Positions 46,522 through 56,506 of a stretch of 64,000 bases of DNA are shown in pieces. Position 1 is the first letter of the stretch, and each line of letters starts with the position of its first letter. This DNA is from Okeania sp. SIO3I5 (GTDB taxonomy: Bacteria; Cyanobacteriota; Cyanobacteriia; Cyanobacteriales; Microcoleaceae), in contig NZ_JAAHHT010000005.1 of assembly GCF_010672085.1 (NCBI RefSeq), forward strand, positions 21,879 to 85,878, given 5' to 3'. Made by a program: the position numbers and the translations under genes. A model generated the notes under the pieces. That model had not been told where the DNA came from, made no database searches, and was given only the letters and a program-made list of their open reading frames with translations.

Positions 46522-48519
46522 TCATACAATAGTGAAATTATTTGCGGTAGGGGGAGCAAAACCATTATACAAGACTTCAATGGTATTTCCAGGGCTGAGA
46601 GTGATTTCACTAGAAAAACCAGTATTATTATTAGCGGCTTGGGCTGCCAAATCTGCTGTGCTTAAACCAAAGCTTCTCGAAACCTGAATTACATCATTAG
46701 CCACATCAAAATTCCAGATGCGGTCGCTACCGCTGCCAGCATCAAAAACAAATGTGTCTCGAACGCTCTCGCCCGATCTGCGATCGCCAGTCAGTTCATC
46801 ATCGCCAGGACCACCAATAAAAGTGTCATTACCCTCTGCGCCATAAAGTTGATCGTTACCAGTACCGCCATTGAGCAAGTCATCTCCTGCTAAACCCATC
46901 AATTGGTCTTTGCCCGCACCTCCGGTAATAGTATCGTCAAGCTCTTCTCCGAAAATTACGTCGTCTCCTGCAGTCCCTTCAATGGGGGGTGCGGTACTAA
47001 CGTTAAACGACCAAGAGTGCTTTTGACCATTAGCAGTAATCGATGCTGTATAAGTTTTGCCAGGAAGCAAGGGATCGCGAGAAATCAACACGATCGCATC
47101 CCTGGAATCAAGGATTCCGCGAACGAGATTTTTCTCGTAATTGTTAGGATTGGTGTAATTAGTTTCATCAAGGACAACGTGTTCGAGTGAAGTGTTGCCC
47201 GTTTTGAAGGAATGGGCAGTAACATTAGGGGTAATGTTTCCACTGCCTAATTGCAAAATAATTGGCAACCCAGTGGGAGCAGTGTATCCCGGAGTGCTAG
47301 TTAAGGGATCGGGCCACTCGCTAGTGAATTGACGTATAGAAGCTGGAATGGTTGCGCCATTTGCAGGCCACGCGATCGGAAATTTTACAGAAGATGGTAT
47401 CTCCCCGAGACCCCGAATCACATCTAGGGTAGCAGCGCTTTGAATACCGCCATCTTCTTCCCGATACATACCGAAACCTACTTGTTCCAACTCAGGATCG
47501 AGTATTGCCACTGCATGAAAGGGAGCGGGCATCCAGTCGTCGATCGCCTCTGCATCGCTCATTGTAGTAGTATAATGAGTAGTAACATTGCCGGAACCAC
47601 CTGCTTCTGCACCTTCTGGAGTGTACCAGGGCTTATTAGGATCTTCGGTATGACCTGTAGTGTCGTTTTTTACCAAATATTTGGAGTGTTTGACGGCATC
47701 CGCACTCCATAAGGGATTTTCAGTTACAGGCGGTAAGTTGGCAGTAGCGCGGTAGAAATTAACATAGTCTAACCAGTTGGAAGTTGGTGGTTGAATTGGG
47801 GGATTGCTTGGTTTTTTGCCGGGATTGTTTGCTGCTGTCGCTTCTAATGTTAAATTGTAGTCAGTAGCAGCCTTTTTAACTGAATTAACTCGTATATAGT
47901 AACTGCTAGCATTGAGAGTGCGGTTAATTTTGTCTGTCTTTTTACCACCCTTGCGAGAATTAGCGATCGCTTTTCCTCGTTTATTGAGCAGTTGCAAATT
48001 GGCATTGCCGTCTAATCCATTGAGAACTATTTCGACATCGCTTTTGTCTTGAATTTGAAAGCGGTAGAAATCTTTGGGATCGGATTTGTTTACCAAATCG
48101 CTGAAGCTTTTCGTACCGCTGAGATTGCCAATATTACGGGCTTTTTTTCGACTGTTACCTGCATTATCTGGTGCTGCTTGGAGTATAGTAAAGCTTTTTT
48201 GCACTGCGGTACTGTAGAAGCCTGATTTGTCAAATACTCTAGCGGCTAACCAGTAAGTGCCTGGTTCGGAAAGATTTTTCAAGTTATAGGTAAACTTTCC
48301 TTGAGACGATTTTTTGCGAACGCGGGCAAATTTGCTAATATCGCCGATCTCTTCCCATTCGCTGCTACCAGGACTCCAAAGCAAAAAATCTACTCTATCG
48401 AGGTCGTTAAACCCGTTGGCATCTTTTACAGAACCCGTTACTTTTATACGGGTATTGGGAGAGTAACTGTTTTTGTTGGTTTTAAGTTTAAGGTTAGTTG
48501 GTGCTGACAAAGTAGCCAT
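46522..48519 (-). CDS. PPC / CAP (SCP) / RTX secreted protein
   Basis: This 665-residue protein has four parts. Residues 1-110 are Ig-like (SAPTNLKLKTNKNSYSPNT). Residues about 120-230 form a pre-peptidase C-terminal (PPC) domain (SDPKDFYRFQIQ, SSYYIRVNSV). Residues about 245-390 are a CAP/SCP domain (WLDYVNFYRATANLPPV, HSKYLVKNDTTGHTED, AILDPELEQVGFGMY). The C-terminal 160 residues have RTX nonapeptides (GGAGKDQLMGLAGDDLLNGG) and a secretion-type end. There is no N-terminal signal peptide, so type I secretion is expected. CAP proteins act in adhesion, proteolysis or lipid binding; the role here is unknown. Confidence 0.88.
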   Translation of the reverse strand: MATLSAPTNLKLKTNKNSYSPNTRIKVTGSVKDANGFNDLDRVDFLLWSPGSSEWEEIGDISKFARVRKKSSQGKFTYNLKNLSEPGTYWLAARVFDKSGFYSTAVQKSFTILQAAPDNAGNSRKKARNIGNLSGTKSFSDLVNKSDPKDFYRFQIQDKSDVEIVLNGLDGNANLQLLNKRGKAIANSRKGGKKTDKINRTLNASSYYIRVNSVKKAATDYNLTLEATAANNPGKKPSNPPIQPPTSNWLDYVNFYRATANLPPVTENPLWSADAVKHSKYLVKNDTTGHTEDPNKPWYTPEGAEAGGSGNVTTHYTTTMSDAEAIDDWMPAPFHAVAILDPELEQVGFGMYREEDGGIQSAATLDVIRGLGEIPSSVKFPIAWPANGATIPASIRQFTSEWPDPLTSTPGYTAPTGLPIILQLGSGNITPNVTAHSFKTGNTSLEHVVLDETNYTNPNNYEKNLVRGILDSRDAIVLISRDPLLPGKTYTASITANGQKHSWSFNVSTAPPIEGTAGDDVIFGEELDDTITGGAGKDQLMGLAGDDLLNGGTGNDQLYGAEGNDTFIGGPGDDELTGDRRSGESVRDTFVFDAGSGSDRIWNFDVANDVIQVSRSFGLSTADLAAQAANNNTGFSSEITLSPGNTIEVLYNGFAPPTANNFTIV

Positions 48520-48680
48520 AATATTCCTATGAAAAGTTTTAGTTTTCTTGATTTAGAAAGAGTGATCGCTTTTTTTGTCTATGTACGATCACTCCAGACA
48601 AGCCAACCCGCCATTACGCGCTAGTCAAACGGCCTTGAAATTGACTTACCTGGATATAATGGTTGAACCTGCTACTAAAT

Positions 48681-48922
48681 AGGGTTTGCTGAAAAAGTCT
48701 TATGAGTGAGGGTAGGAGTCAAGAGTCAGGAGTCAGGAGTCAGGATAAATGGGAATTACAGAGGATGTAGTTAGAAGAATTGTCCCTGAATTTTTCTGCC
48801 CAACTCTTGCCCAAAATGCTAGTTTTTTGAGCTTTCTTGACCGAAAAGCTGGCACTTTTTTTCAACCTAATAAGGCTGAAACATAGAGACGTCAATACTT
48901 TGATAGTTAATCAGCAAGCCCT
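48681..48922. mobile_element. AGGGTTTGCTGA element
   Basis: The ends AGGGTTTGCTGAAAA and TTAATCAGCAAGCCCT are inverted repeats; AAAT flanks both (48677-48680, 48923-48926). Inside are GGAGTCA heptamers (48714-48745) and GAAAAGCTGGCACTTTTTTT. Probably a non-autonomous IS derivative. Confidence 0.6.
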
Positions 48923-48966
48923 AAATAAACTGGCTTCCACTGCTTCCCTGACATCGGGATTTTGAT

Positions 48967-49278
48967 TCAAATAGTAGTTTTCGTCGAACCGCAACGGAAT
49001 CGAACTTTGTTCCGAGGCACTGGCCAATCGCTACTCAAATTGTCCGAACCGGGTAAAATGCTCCAACCCGCATTGCCTGCTTCGCCAGATATCAAGTCGT
49101 TGTCTTTCCCACAATAAATCGTATGAGAATCAGCAGAACCAGTTAGTGTGTCCCCGCCTCTTAAACCTAACAATCCTTGCAGGGTGGGGTTGTATCTCAA
49201 ATCTACTGGTTCTATGGGAAAAATGTCGGGTATGTCGTTTAAAAAATACCTCAATCCATCCGGACTTAAGCCAGCCAT
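48967..49278 (-). pseudogene. Truncated RTX protein gene
   Basis: It has a good ribosome site (AAAGGAG) and starts MAGLSPDGLRYFLNDIPDIF. A single degenerate RTX stretch follows (LRGGDTLTGSADS, CGKDNDLISGEAGNAG), then unrelated residues (RNKVRFRCGSTKTTI) and a stop. The repeat array and secretion end are absent. It is probably the start of a former RTX gene that lost its 3' part to a frameshift. Confidence 0.6.
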
Positions 49279-49445
49279 AATAATTCTCCTTTTCCTTTAA
49301 AAAACTACTTGGTTGTTAAAAAAAATAGAAGCTTGACATTAAATAGAAGTTTGCCATTGACCCTCAAAATACTCAAGCACAAAAACAGATCAGTTAGATT
49401 TAGTGTATAATGATCTAAAATTGTTCTTGACAATCAGGGAGTAAG

Positions 49446-52400
49446 ATGTTATACGAAAACTCTGAAAGCCTCATCTGAGGGACTTAAAAAAATCAAGGAA
49501 ACTATCAAGCAAATCCAAACAGAAAAGGCATTGACCTTAGATAACGAATATTGGTTGGATGAAGCTAGTAAGTTTTTACCTATAGTTAAAAGTGGAAAGA
49601 AAGAAGTGCCAGATACTGTTTCAATTGGCACCTGGAAAAGATTCCGAAAAAATGAGGGTATTAAACCTATAAATTTTCAAGCATTCTGCCAAGTTTTGGG
49701 ATTACATTGGGAAGAAATAGTTGATAATACTCAACCTGTATCTTTGGATTTAAAAAATTCTCCTACTATTCCTTACTTTTACGGACGTATTCAAGAATTA
49801 GATACATTAAAACAATGGATTTTGCAGGACAAATATAAGCTAATTATTTTGCTTGGTAGAGGAGGTATTGGGAAAACAAGTTTAGAGACTAAATTAAGAA
49901 AAGAAATTGAGAATAATTTTGACTATGTAATTTGGCGAAGTCTTGAAGCATCTCCAAAAATAGAAAGCATTCTGGAAGATTCAATAAAGTTCTTTTCAAA
50001 TCAACAAGAAACCACACTACCAGAAACTTTAGAGGAAAAAATAACCAGACTAATCAATTATTTTGAATCTTCTCGTTGTTTACTAATACTTGATAATGCA
50101 GAATCAATTCTTCAAAGTGGCAATCAAACAGGTAAATATCGGGAAGGTTATCAAGGGTATGGTAATTTACTCAAGCGAATAGCTGAATCATCCCATCAAA
50201 GTTGTTTGTTAATTACCACCCGAGAAAAGCCACAAGCAATTGACATAATTGCTAAAAAAAATAAAACTATAAAAACTTTATAATTAGAAGGGTTAAACCT
50301 AGAAAACAGTCAAAAAATATTTACAGAATATGGAGAATTTTATGGCTCGGAAGATGAATGGAAATTAGTTATTGAACATTATGCAGGTAATCCTTCTGCT
50401 TTGGAAGTTGTAGCGGGAAATATTCAAGAAGTATTAGGGGGAGATTTATCTAAATTTGTAGAAAATCATTTAAAATCAGGACAGCCAAAATTCGAGGAGA
50501 TTAACAATTTATATGAAGATCAGTTTAATCGTTTATCTACCTCAGAAAAGCAAATTATGTATTGGTTGGCAATTAATTATGAATCAGCTTTAGATACAAA
50601 ACTAAAAGAAGACATTATTTCATGGCAAACCAAACAAGAATTACTCCAATCATTAAGCTCTTTAAAACGGCGATCACTCATCAAAACTACCGAATTAGGA
50701 TATACAGTTCTACCTGTAATCAGAGAATATATTATTGCTCGATTAATAGATGAAGTTTGCCAAGAAATTAAGACAGATCAAACACAAATTTTTAATGACT
50801 ACTGTCTCTCCAAAGCAACAGCCAAAGATTATATTCGAGAAACTCAAATTCGCCTGATTATCCAACCACTACTAGAAAGATTACTTCCAGAACTAGGAGG
50901 TAAAATAAATATTGAAAATCAACTCCAACAAATCATCTCAAATTGCCAACAAAAATCTCCTCAAGCTCCTGGATATTTAGGAGGGAATATTCTCAACATC
51001 TTGTCTCAGCTAAATACCGATTTAACTAACTATGACTTTTCTTATTTAACTATTTGTCAAGCCTATCTTCAAGGAGTTGAATTACATCAGGTTAATTTGA
51101 CAAATTCTAATTTATCTAAATCAATTTTTTCCGAACCTTTAGGCAATGTTCTTTGTGTGGCGTTTAGTTATGATGGTAAACTTTGGGCAACGGGAGATGC
51201 AGATAAAAATATTTATATTTGGCGAGTAGCGGACGGTCAATTTATAGCTAATTGTTTAGGTCATACTAATTGGGTAAGGTCTCTTGTTTTTCATCCTCAA
51301 AAACCAATTTTAATTAGTAGCAGTAATGACTCCACAATTAAATTATGGAATATTGATACAGGTGAATGTCTCGCTACATTAGAAGGACACATCGGTCACG
51401 TTTGGTCTATTGCTTTGAGTTCAGATGGTAATACTTTAGCTAGTGGTAGTGATGACTGTACTGTAAGATTATGGGATCTTAACTCTCAAAAATGTCTTCA
51501 CGTTTTACAGGAACACCGTTTCTGGGTACGAGCAGTTGCTTTCAATCCTCAAGGAACAAAAATTGCTAGTGGTAGTGTAGATCAAACTGTAAAATTATGG
51601 GATGTTCAGACTGGTGAATGCCTCAATAGCTGGCGACAACCGAATCATGTCGTCCGAGCGATCGCTTTTAGTCCTGATGGAGAAACTCTAGCTACTGGTA
51701 GCGACGATAATCTTGTCAGGTTACTAGATATCCATACTGGTGAATGTCTAAAACCTTTTTCAGGACACAACGGACGAGTGTGGTCAGTTATTTTTAGTCC
51801 TGACAATCAAACTCTAGCTAGTGGTAGTGCGGATCAAACTGTGAAGTTATGGAACATTGAAACTGGTAAATTATTACTGACTTTACCAGAACAAAATCGA
51901 CGAGTTCGATCTATAACCTTCAGTAGTGATGGTAAAAGTCTAATTAGTGGGAGCGACGATCAAAATGTCAGATTGTGGGATATTCCTAAAGGTGAATCTT
52001 TGAAGACTATCAATGGTTATACTCAAAGAGTGTGGTCAGTTGCTTTCTCTCCTGACGGTCAAACTCTGGTGAGTGGTGGTGACGATAGTATGGTTAGATT
52101 GTGGGATATTGAAACTGGTAACTGTAAAATCTTGGATAGACATATAAAGCGCATCCAGTCAGTTGCCTTCCATCCTCAAGGAACAAAAATTGCCAGTGCT
52201 GGAAATGATGGTCAGATTAGACTATGGGATATTGCTACTGGAAAATGTTCTATTCTCCCCGAAAGAAATAGAGACTGGATATGGTTAGTAGCTTTTTATG
52301 AGGAGGGAAGAAAATTGATTAGCGTAGGTAGTGACGGCGGCATTAAATTATGGGATATGAATACAAATAGCTGCCTGCAAACTTTCAAAGATTATCCAGA

Positions 52401-52989
52401 ATGGTTGTGGTCAGTTGCGGTAAGTCCTGATAATCGGGATTTAGCGATCGCTAGTGATGGTAAATTATTACAAACATGGAATATAGAAACGGGAGAGCTT
52501 ACAGACATAGGAGAACATCAAGATAAGTTGCGTCGAGTTGCCTGGAGTCCTAATGGTAAAATTATTGCCAGTGCTAGCGATGACCTCACTGTTAAACTCT
52601 GGAATGTGACTACAGGTGAATGTCTACATACTTTAGCAGAATATACCAAGCAAATTAGAGCAATGGAATTTAGTCCTAATAGTAATCTGATAGCAACTGG
52701 TGGGGATGATTGTACAATTAAACTCTGGGATATTTCCAGTGGTAGACTCTGGCAAACTTTAACAGGACATGAAAATAGTATTCGTTCTGTTGCTTTTAGC
52801 GGTGACGGATCGATGCTTGCAAGTGGTAGCGAAGACGAGACTATTAAACTGTGGAATATTCAAACTGGTAGCTGCATTAAAACTCTGAAAGCAAAACGCC
52901 TCTATGAAGGAATGAATATTACAGGTGTTACAAGGTTAACTGAAGGGCAAAAAGAAACTTTGCTAACATTAGGAGCTATAAAGGAGTGA
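49446..52989 (+). pseudogene. NB-ARC NTPase with 14 WD40 repeats, interrupted by two lesions
   Basis: The protein has an N-terminal region YTKTLKASSEGLKKIKE and an XRE-like helix set (GTWKRFRKNEGIKP). The NB-ARC/NACHT NTPase has P-loop LLGRGGIGKTSL and Walker B CLLILDNAES. A winged-helix linker leads to fourteen WD40 repeats (KLWNI-TGECL...), enough for two seven-bladed propellers. Lesions: the conserved N-terminal frame is one base out of phase with the only nearby ATG (49446), and an in-frame TAA lies at 50281-50283, after TIKTL and before LEGLNLENS. The rest is open to 52989. Such STAND proteins act as signalling or defence switches. Otherwise 49531-50283 and 50401-52989 would be two separate ORFs. 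Confidence 0.85.
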
Positions 52990-52996
52990 ATAGTAT

Positions 52997-53088
52997 CAGG
53001 ACTTACGCATAACGACTATATCTAGTAGGGGCGAATGGCCATTCGCCCCTACAGATAGCGTATTATTTAACAATTTACGTAAGTCCTG
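52997..53088. mobile_element. CAGGACTTACGC MITE, copy 9
   Basis: TIRs CAGGACTTACGC and ACGTAAGTCCTG; the 5-bp duplication AGTAT is at 52992-52996 and 53089-53093. The core is GTAGGGGCGAATGGCCATTC plus complement, perfectly palindromic. Confidence 0.87.
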
Positions 53089-53177
53089 AGTATATTGCTG
53101 TCAGCATTCAGCTATTAGCAGTCAGCTCTCAGCTTTTTAATAAATGAAGCAAACATGAGCTTTTACCCATACTTTTA

Positions 53178-53278
53178 CAGCGGTTTTCATTTCAGTAGAC
53201 CACAGTAGGGACGTTCCATGGAACGTCCCTACTAGGTTTGAAATATGAATATGTGGTTCATCAATCTGAAAAGCGCTG
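53178..53278. mobile_element. TA-flanked MITE, copy near the hydrolase
   Basis: CAGCGGTTTTCATTTCAGTA to ATCTGAAAAGCGCTG, flanked by TA (53176-53177, 53279-53280). The core GTAGGGACGTTCCATGGAAC and complement is a perfect palindrome. Confidence 0.83.
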
Positions 53279-53470
53279 TAATTCTTTGAAATCACGAAGA
53301 TGCTAATTTCTCCTCTCAAGATAATGAAATTGATAGGTAAATACTGACCGCTGAATGCTTACATATTGTTTAATTATTCTGAATCTTGATTAAAGGCAAT
53401 TCAGAAGATATAATACTAAAGTTTAAAGTTAAGCATATAGAATTTCTCATAAAGATGAGGTACATTTACG

Positions 53471-53550
53471 ACCCCCCTAAATCTCCCTTTTGAAGGGGGA
53501 CTTTGAAACCTCCCCCCTTTTTCAGCGGTTCCCCCCTTATCAAGGGGGGT
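53471..53550. repeat. C/G-rich hairpin repeats
   Basis: ACCCCCCTAAATCTCCCTTT, TGAAGGGGGACTTTG, CCCCCC-TTATCAAGGGGGG. It is related to the hairpins at 8139-8209, 63757-63773 and inside gcvP. Confidence 0.75.
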
Positions 53551-53551
53551 T

Positions 53552-53685
53552 ATATCAAATCCGGTAGTATGGGTAAAATTCCAGACTCTCCGGGGTTTGG
53601 TCTCCAAACCCTCGACAAACTAGGAGTTTTCACTCTTTTCTGATAGTAGAATTATATCACTTCCGTTGCCCAGCGGATTTGATAT
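53552..53685. mobile_element. ATATCAAATCCGG element, copy 3
   Basis: The ends ATATCAAATCCGG and CGGATTTGATAT are inverted. The interior is different from copies 1 and 2 (GGGGTTTGGTCTCCAAACCC hairpin). Confidence 0.65.
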
Positions 53686-53750
53686 TAGGGGGGATCGGGG
53701 GGCAGGGGGGGGTATAAAACTGTATCTCACCAATTTGATAAATGCTATAA

Positions 53751-54677
53751 ATGGTTAAATTAATGTTGAATAATTATCTATCTAAAATCACATATCAATC
53801 AGTATTTCTTGGTTATAACTTTCTCCCAATTAATGCTTGGAAAATACTGTCAAACCCTGCTACTGAAATACTGGCATTTTCAAACAACTATCGCATTTAC
53901 AAAAATATTACATATTTGACAGTTAATAATTACAATTTGCAGTTAGACATTTATCAGTCTCTCGCCCCGAAACCACAACCAACAGTAATTTTTATTCACG
54001 GTGGAGGTTGGGTAGATCGTCCTAGAGAGGTGGAACTATTTTTTTTATTGCCATATTTTAAAATGGGTTTTTCCGTTGTTAATGTGGGATATCGTTTGGC
54101 AGCACAGTCGCTAGCACCCGCAGCAGTAGCAGACTGTCGATGTGCTTTACGTTGGGTGATCAGGAATGCTCAACAATATAATTTCGATCTCGAAAAAATC
54201 ATTGTCAGTGGGTTTTCTGCTGGCGGACATTTAGCGATGACAACAGGTATGTTATCTGCTGCTGCTGGTTTTGAAACTAATTGTTCTGGTGATGAAGAAT
54301 TAAAAGTGGCAGCGATAATTAATTGGTATGGTATTACTGATGTCAAAGATTTGCTGGAGGGAGAAAATGTTCGAGATTATGCTTTGGAGTGGATGGGAAA
54401 CCAGAGCGATCGCTTGGAAATAGCGGAGCGTGTTTCTCCAATAAATTATGTACATTCTCAACTGCCACCAATTTTTACTGTTCACGGTGATGCCGATCTA
54501 AGTGTGCCATATAATCATGCTGTGAAATTTCACGAAGCACTTGATCGAACTAATGTACCGAATCAATTATTAACTATTCCAGGGGGCGATCATGGAGAAT
54601 TTGGTTATAGGAAAAATCTTGATATTTATGAAAATATTGAGTCTTTTCTCAGAAAATATAGTCTGTTAAATAATTAA
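53751..54677 (+). CDS. Alpha/beta-hydrolase, esterase/lipase type
   Basis: This 308-residue protein belongs to the hormone-sensitive-lipase-like or BD-FAE group of alpha/beta hydrolases. The oxyanion motif is VIFIHGGGWV (83-86), the nucleophile elbow GFSAGGHLA (S156), the acid Asp in HGDADLSVPY and the His in GGDHGEF. A hydrophobic N-terminus (residues 8-45) may anchor the protein or be a weak signal. It is probably an intracellular or membrane-associated carboxylesterase. The ATG at 53751 or the next Met (53763) could be used. Confidence 0.92.
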   Translation: MVKLMLNNYLSKITYQSVFLGYNFLPINAWKILSNPATEILAFSNNYRIYKNITYLTVNNYNLQLDIYQSLAPKPQPTVIFIHGGGWVDRPREVELFFLLPYFKMGFSVVNVGYRLAAQSLAPAAVADCRCALRWVIRNAQQYNFDLEKIIVSGFSAGGHLAMTTGMLSAAAGFETNCSGDEELKVAAIINWYGITDVKDLLEGENVRDYALEWMGNQSDRLEIAERVSPINYVHSQLPPIFTVHGDADLSVPYNHAVKFHEALDRTNVPNQLLTIPGGDHGEFGYRKNLDIYENIESFLRKYSLLNN

Positions 54678-55149
54678 AATTAGTTCAACTTCAAGCTAGA
54701 TATATTTCAACAATTAATAATGAATAATTAATAATTAATAATTACCTCTCCTTGAAACTGATAGGATTGACTAATCATGAAAATTTTTATTTATTATCCC
54801 CTTGAAAGGGGAGGCTTTAATACCAAATTCAAAAAATGCTGTTACATTCCAATTTGTAGTTTATTCCTAAAGTTTAATACTTGATGGCTTGGATTCATTG
54901 TCAAAATTAATTTTTTTTCCTCCATTTTTTGTCTATTTATCTTTCCTCCTTCCGGCGTTTTTTATCTCTTTTTACCTGTTCTGTAACTGTAGCAATATTT
55001 TATGAAAATGGTATAAACTAAAATTTTTCGGTAAGTCAAATTCTTTAAAAAAAACTAAATTTTGATACTTCTAATATTTTGAAGGTTAAAATTTACTTAT
55101 TTTACAGATAAAAATCTCAATTCCTATTAATTTTAATGGATGAAGACAA
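54678..55149. other. Gap without gene
   Basis: Holds AATTAATAATTAATAATT repeats (about 54715-54740) and a CCCCTTGAAAGGGG hairpin (about 54799). The last 150 bp are very AT-rich and may contain the promoter of the small membrane-protein genes; no defined site was found. Confidence 0.55.
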
Positions 55150-55581
55150 ATGCTATATCTGAGTGAATTTTCATGGGTTAATTCAACCATTGGTATGATG
55201 TTACCAATTTTGTTGGCACAGAGTTCAAGAAATCAAGCTACAGGTGAATTTGCAGTTCTAGTTGTAGGTATTATAATTTCATACTTTATAATGGGGTTTT
55301 TCTTATATAGGATTTGCCAAAAATTAAATGTTGAAAATGCCTGGTTTGCTTGGGTTCCGATTTTAAATACATACATTGTTTTTAAAGCTGCTGATGAGCA
55401 AGAACCTGTTTTATGGACAATTTTATCTTTGATTCCATGTATTAGTATCATTGCTGGGATTAAATTAATTATTGCTTGGGTGAGAATTTTCAACAAGTTA
55501 GGTAAATCTCCCTGGTTATTGTTGATATGTCTTATTCCTTTTGCAATTTTCTTTGTCTTTGGATATGTAGCATTTACCTAA
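55150..55581 (+). CDS. DUF5684-type small membrane protein
   Basis: This 143-residue protein has three or four membrane helices (FAVLVVGIIISYFIMGFFLY, IIAGIKLIIAWVRIF, WLLLICLIPFAIFFVFGYVA). The NAWFAWVPILNTYIVFKAA motif and GKSPWLLL are hallmarks of DUF5684-like proteins, which are widespread and uncharacterised in cyanobacteria. It is first of three small membrane-protein genes on this strand. Confidence 0.8.
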   Translation: MLYLSEFSWVNSTIGMMLPILLAQSSRNQATGEFAVLVVGIIISYFIMGFFLYRICQKLNVENAWFAWVPILNTYIVFKAADEQEPVLWTILSLIPCISIIAGIKLIIAWVRIFNKLGKSPWLLLICLIPFAIFFVFGYVAFT

Positions 55582-55612
55582 AAGATGATTAATAATAGGA
55601 AAAAATTGAAGA

Positions 55613-55816
55613 ATGCTCAAACTTAAGTACAGGAAAATAATTTTTTTAATTCTCATTGCAATTCTGGCAGGAGGATCGATGGTTGGTTATTCTCAATCAG
55701 AGACTAATTTCTGGCTCAAAACTGTTGAATTAGTCATATTTCAACAAATGGCAACAATTCTAATTTATCTCACTTGTTTTAGTTGGGATTTGTTGCGTAG
55801 TCGATCGAGAAATTGA
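55613..55816 (+). CDS. Small membrane protein (67 residues)
   Basis: Two predicted helices (IIFLILIAILAGGSMVGY and MATILIYLTCFSWDLL), basic ends. I do not recognise the family. Its stop TGA is followed at once by the ATG of the DUF2752 gene, so the two are translationally coupled. Confidence 0.7.
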   Translation: MLKLKYRKIIFLILIAILAGGSMVGYSQSETNFWLKTVELVIFQQMATILIYLTCFSWDLLRSRSRN

Positions 55817-56314
55817 ATGGAAAAGTATTCTGAAATTTTATCTAATAAAGAGCGGAGTCAACGATATATTTGTCTGGCGATCGCTCTTATTCCTATTATT
55901 GGTAGTTACCTATTTAATTTGGGTTTGAAAATACCATTTCTAGGATGCCCACTCTTACGTTATGTTGGTATTCCTTGCCCTGGATGGGGTTTGACTCGCT
56001 CTTTTATGGCAGTTGCACGAGGAGATTTTAGTCAGGCGATCGCTTATCATTTATTTGGACCTGTATTTTTTGCTGTATTTCTAGTTGCAGGTTTACATCT
56101 AATTTTGGAATTAATAAATAATCGAAAAATCCGGGCATTTTATATACCCTTAATTCAAAATTATCAGTTTCAGATTTTTTGTTTTCTAGTTTTATTTAGT
56201 TATCATGGAACACGGCTACAAGAGCTATGGAAATCTGGAGAATTATATAATTTTTTTATTCATTCTACTCTGGGAAATTGGTTATTTGGGCTGATTAGTT
56301 ATAGTTATTTTTAA
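55817..56314 (+). CDS. DUF2752 membrane protein
   Basis: This 165-residue protein has three or four membrane segments. The DUF2752 signature is present as CPLLRYVGIPCPGWGLTRSF followed by MAVARGDFSQAIAYHLFGPV. In most members the motif is CPGCGLTR; here the second Cys is Trp. The family has no known function. The start directly follows the preceding stop. Confidence 0.88.
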   Translation: MEKYSEILSNKERSQRYICLAIALIPIIGSYLFNLGLKIPFLGCPLLRYVGIPCPGWGLTRSFMAVARGDFSQAIAYHLFGPVFFAVFLVAGLHLILELINNRKIRAFYIPLIQNYQFQIFCFLVLFSYHGTRLQELWKSGELYNFFIHSTLGNWLFGLISYSYF

Positions 56315-56506
56315 TACTTAAAGCAAAATAAGGTGGGTATGAAAAATTCTCGTTATCATAGCCACTCATAGTAAAGGCAAAAGACAATAGAAAGGAAAAT
56401 TTTGAGGATTTTACTTTTCATTACATACTTTAGTTTTTTGTGTCTTTCTACTTAATAAAAATTATGATATTTATCAAATTAATTATTTTCCAATTCCAGT
56501 TAATTA

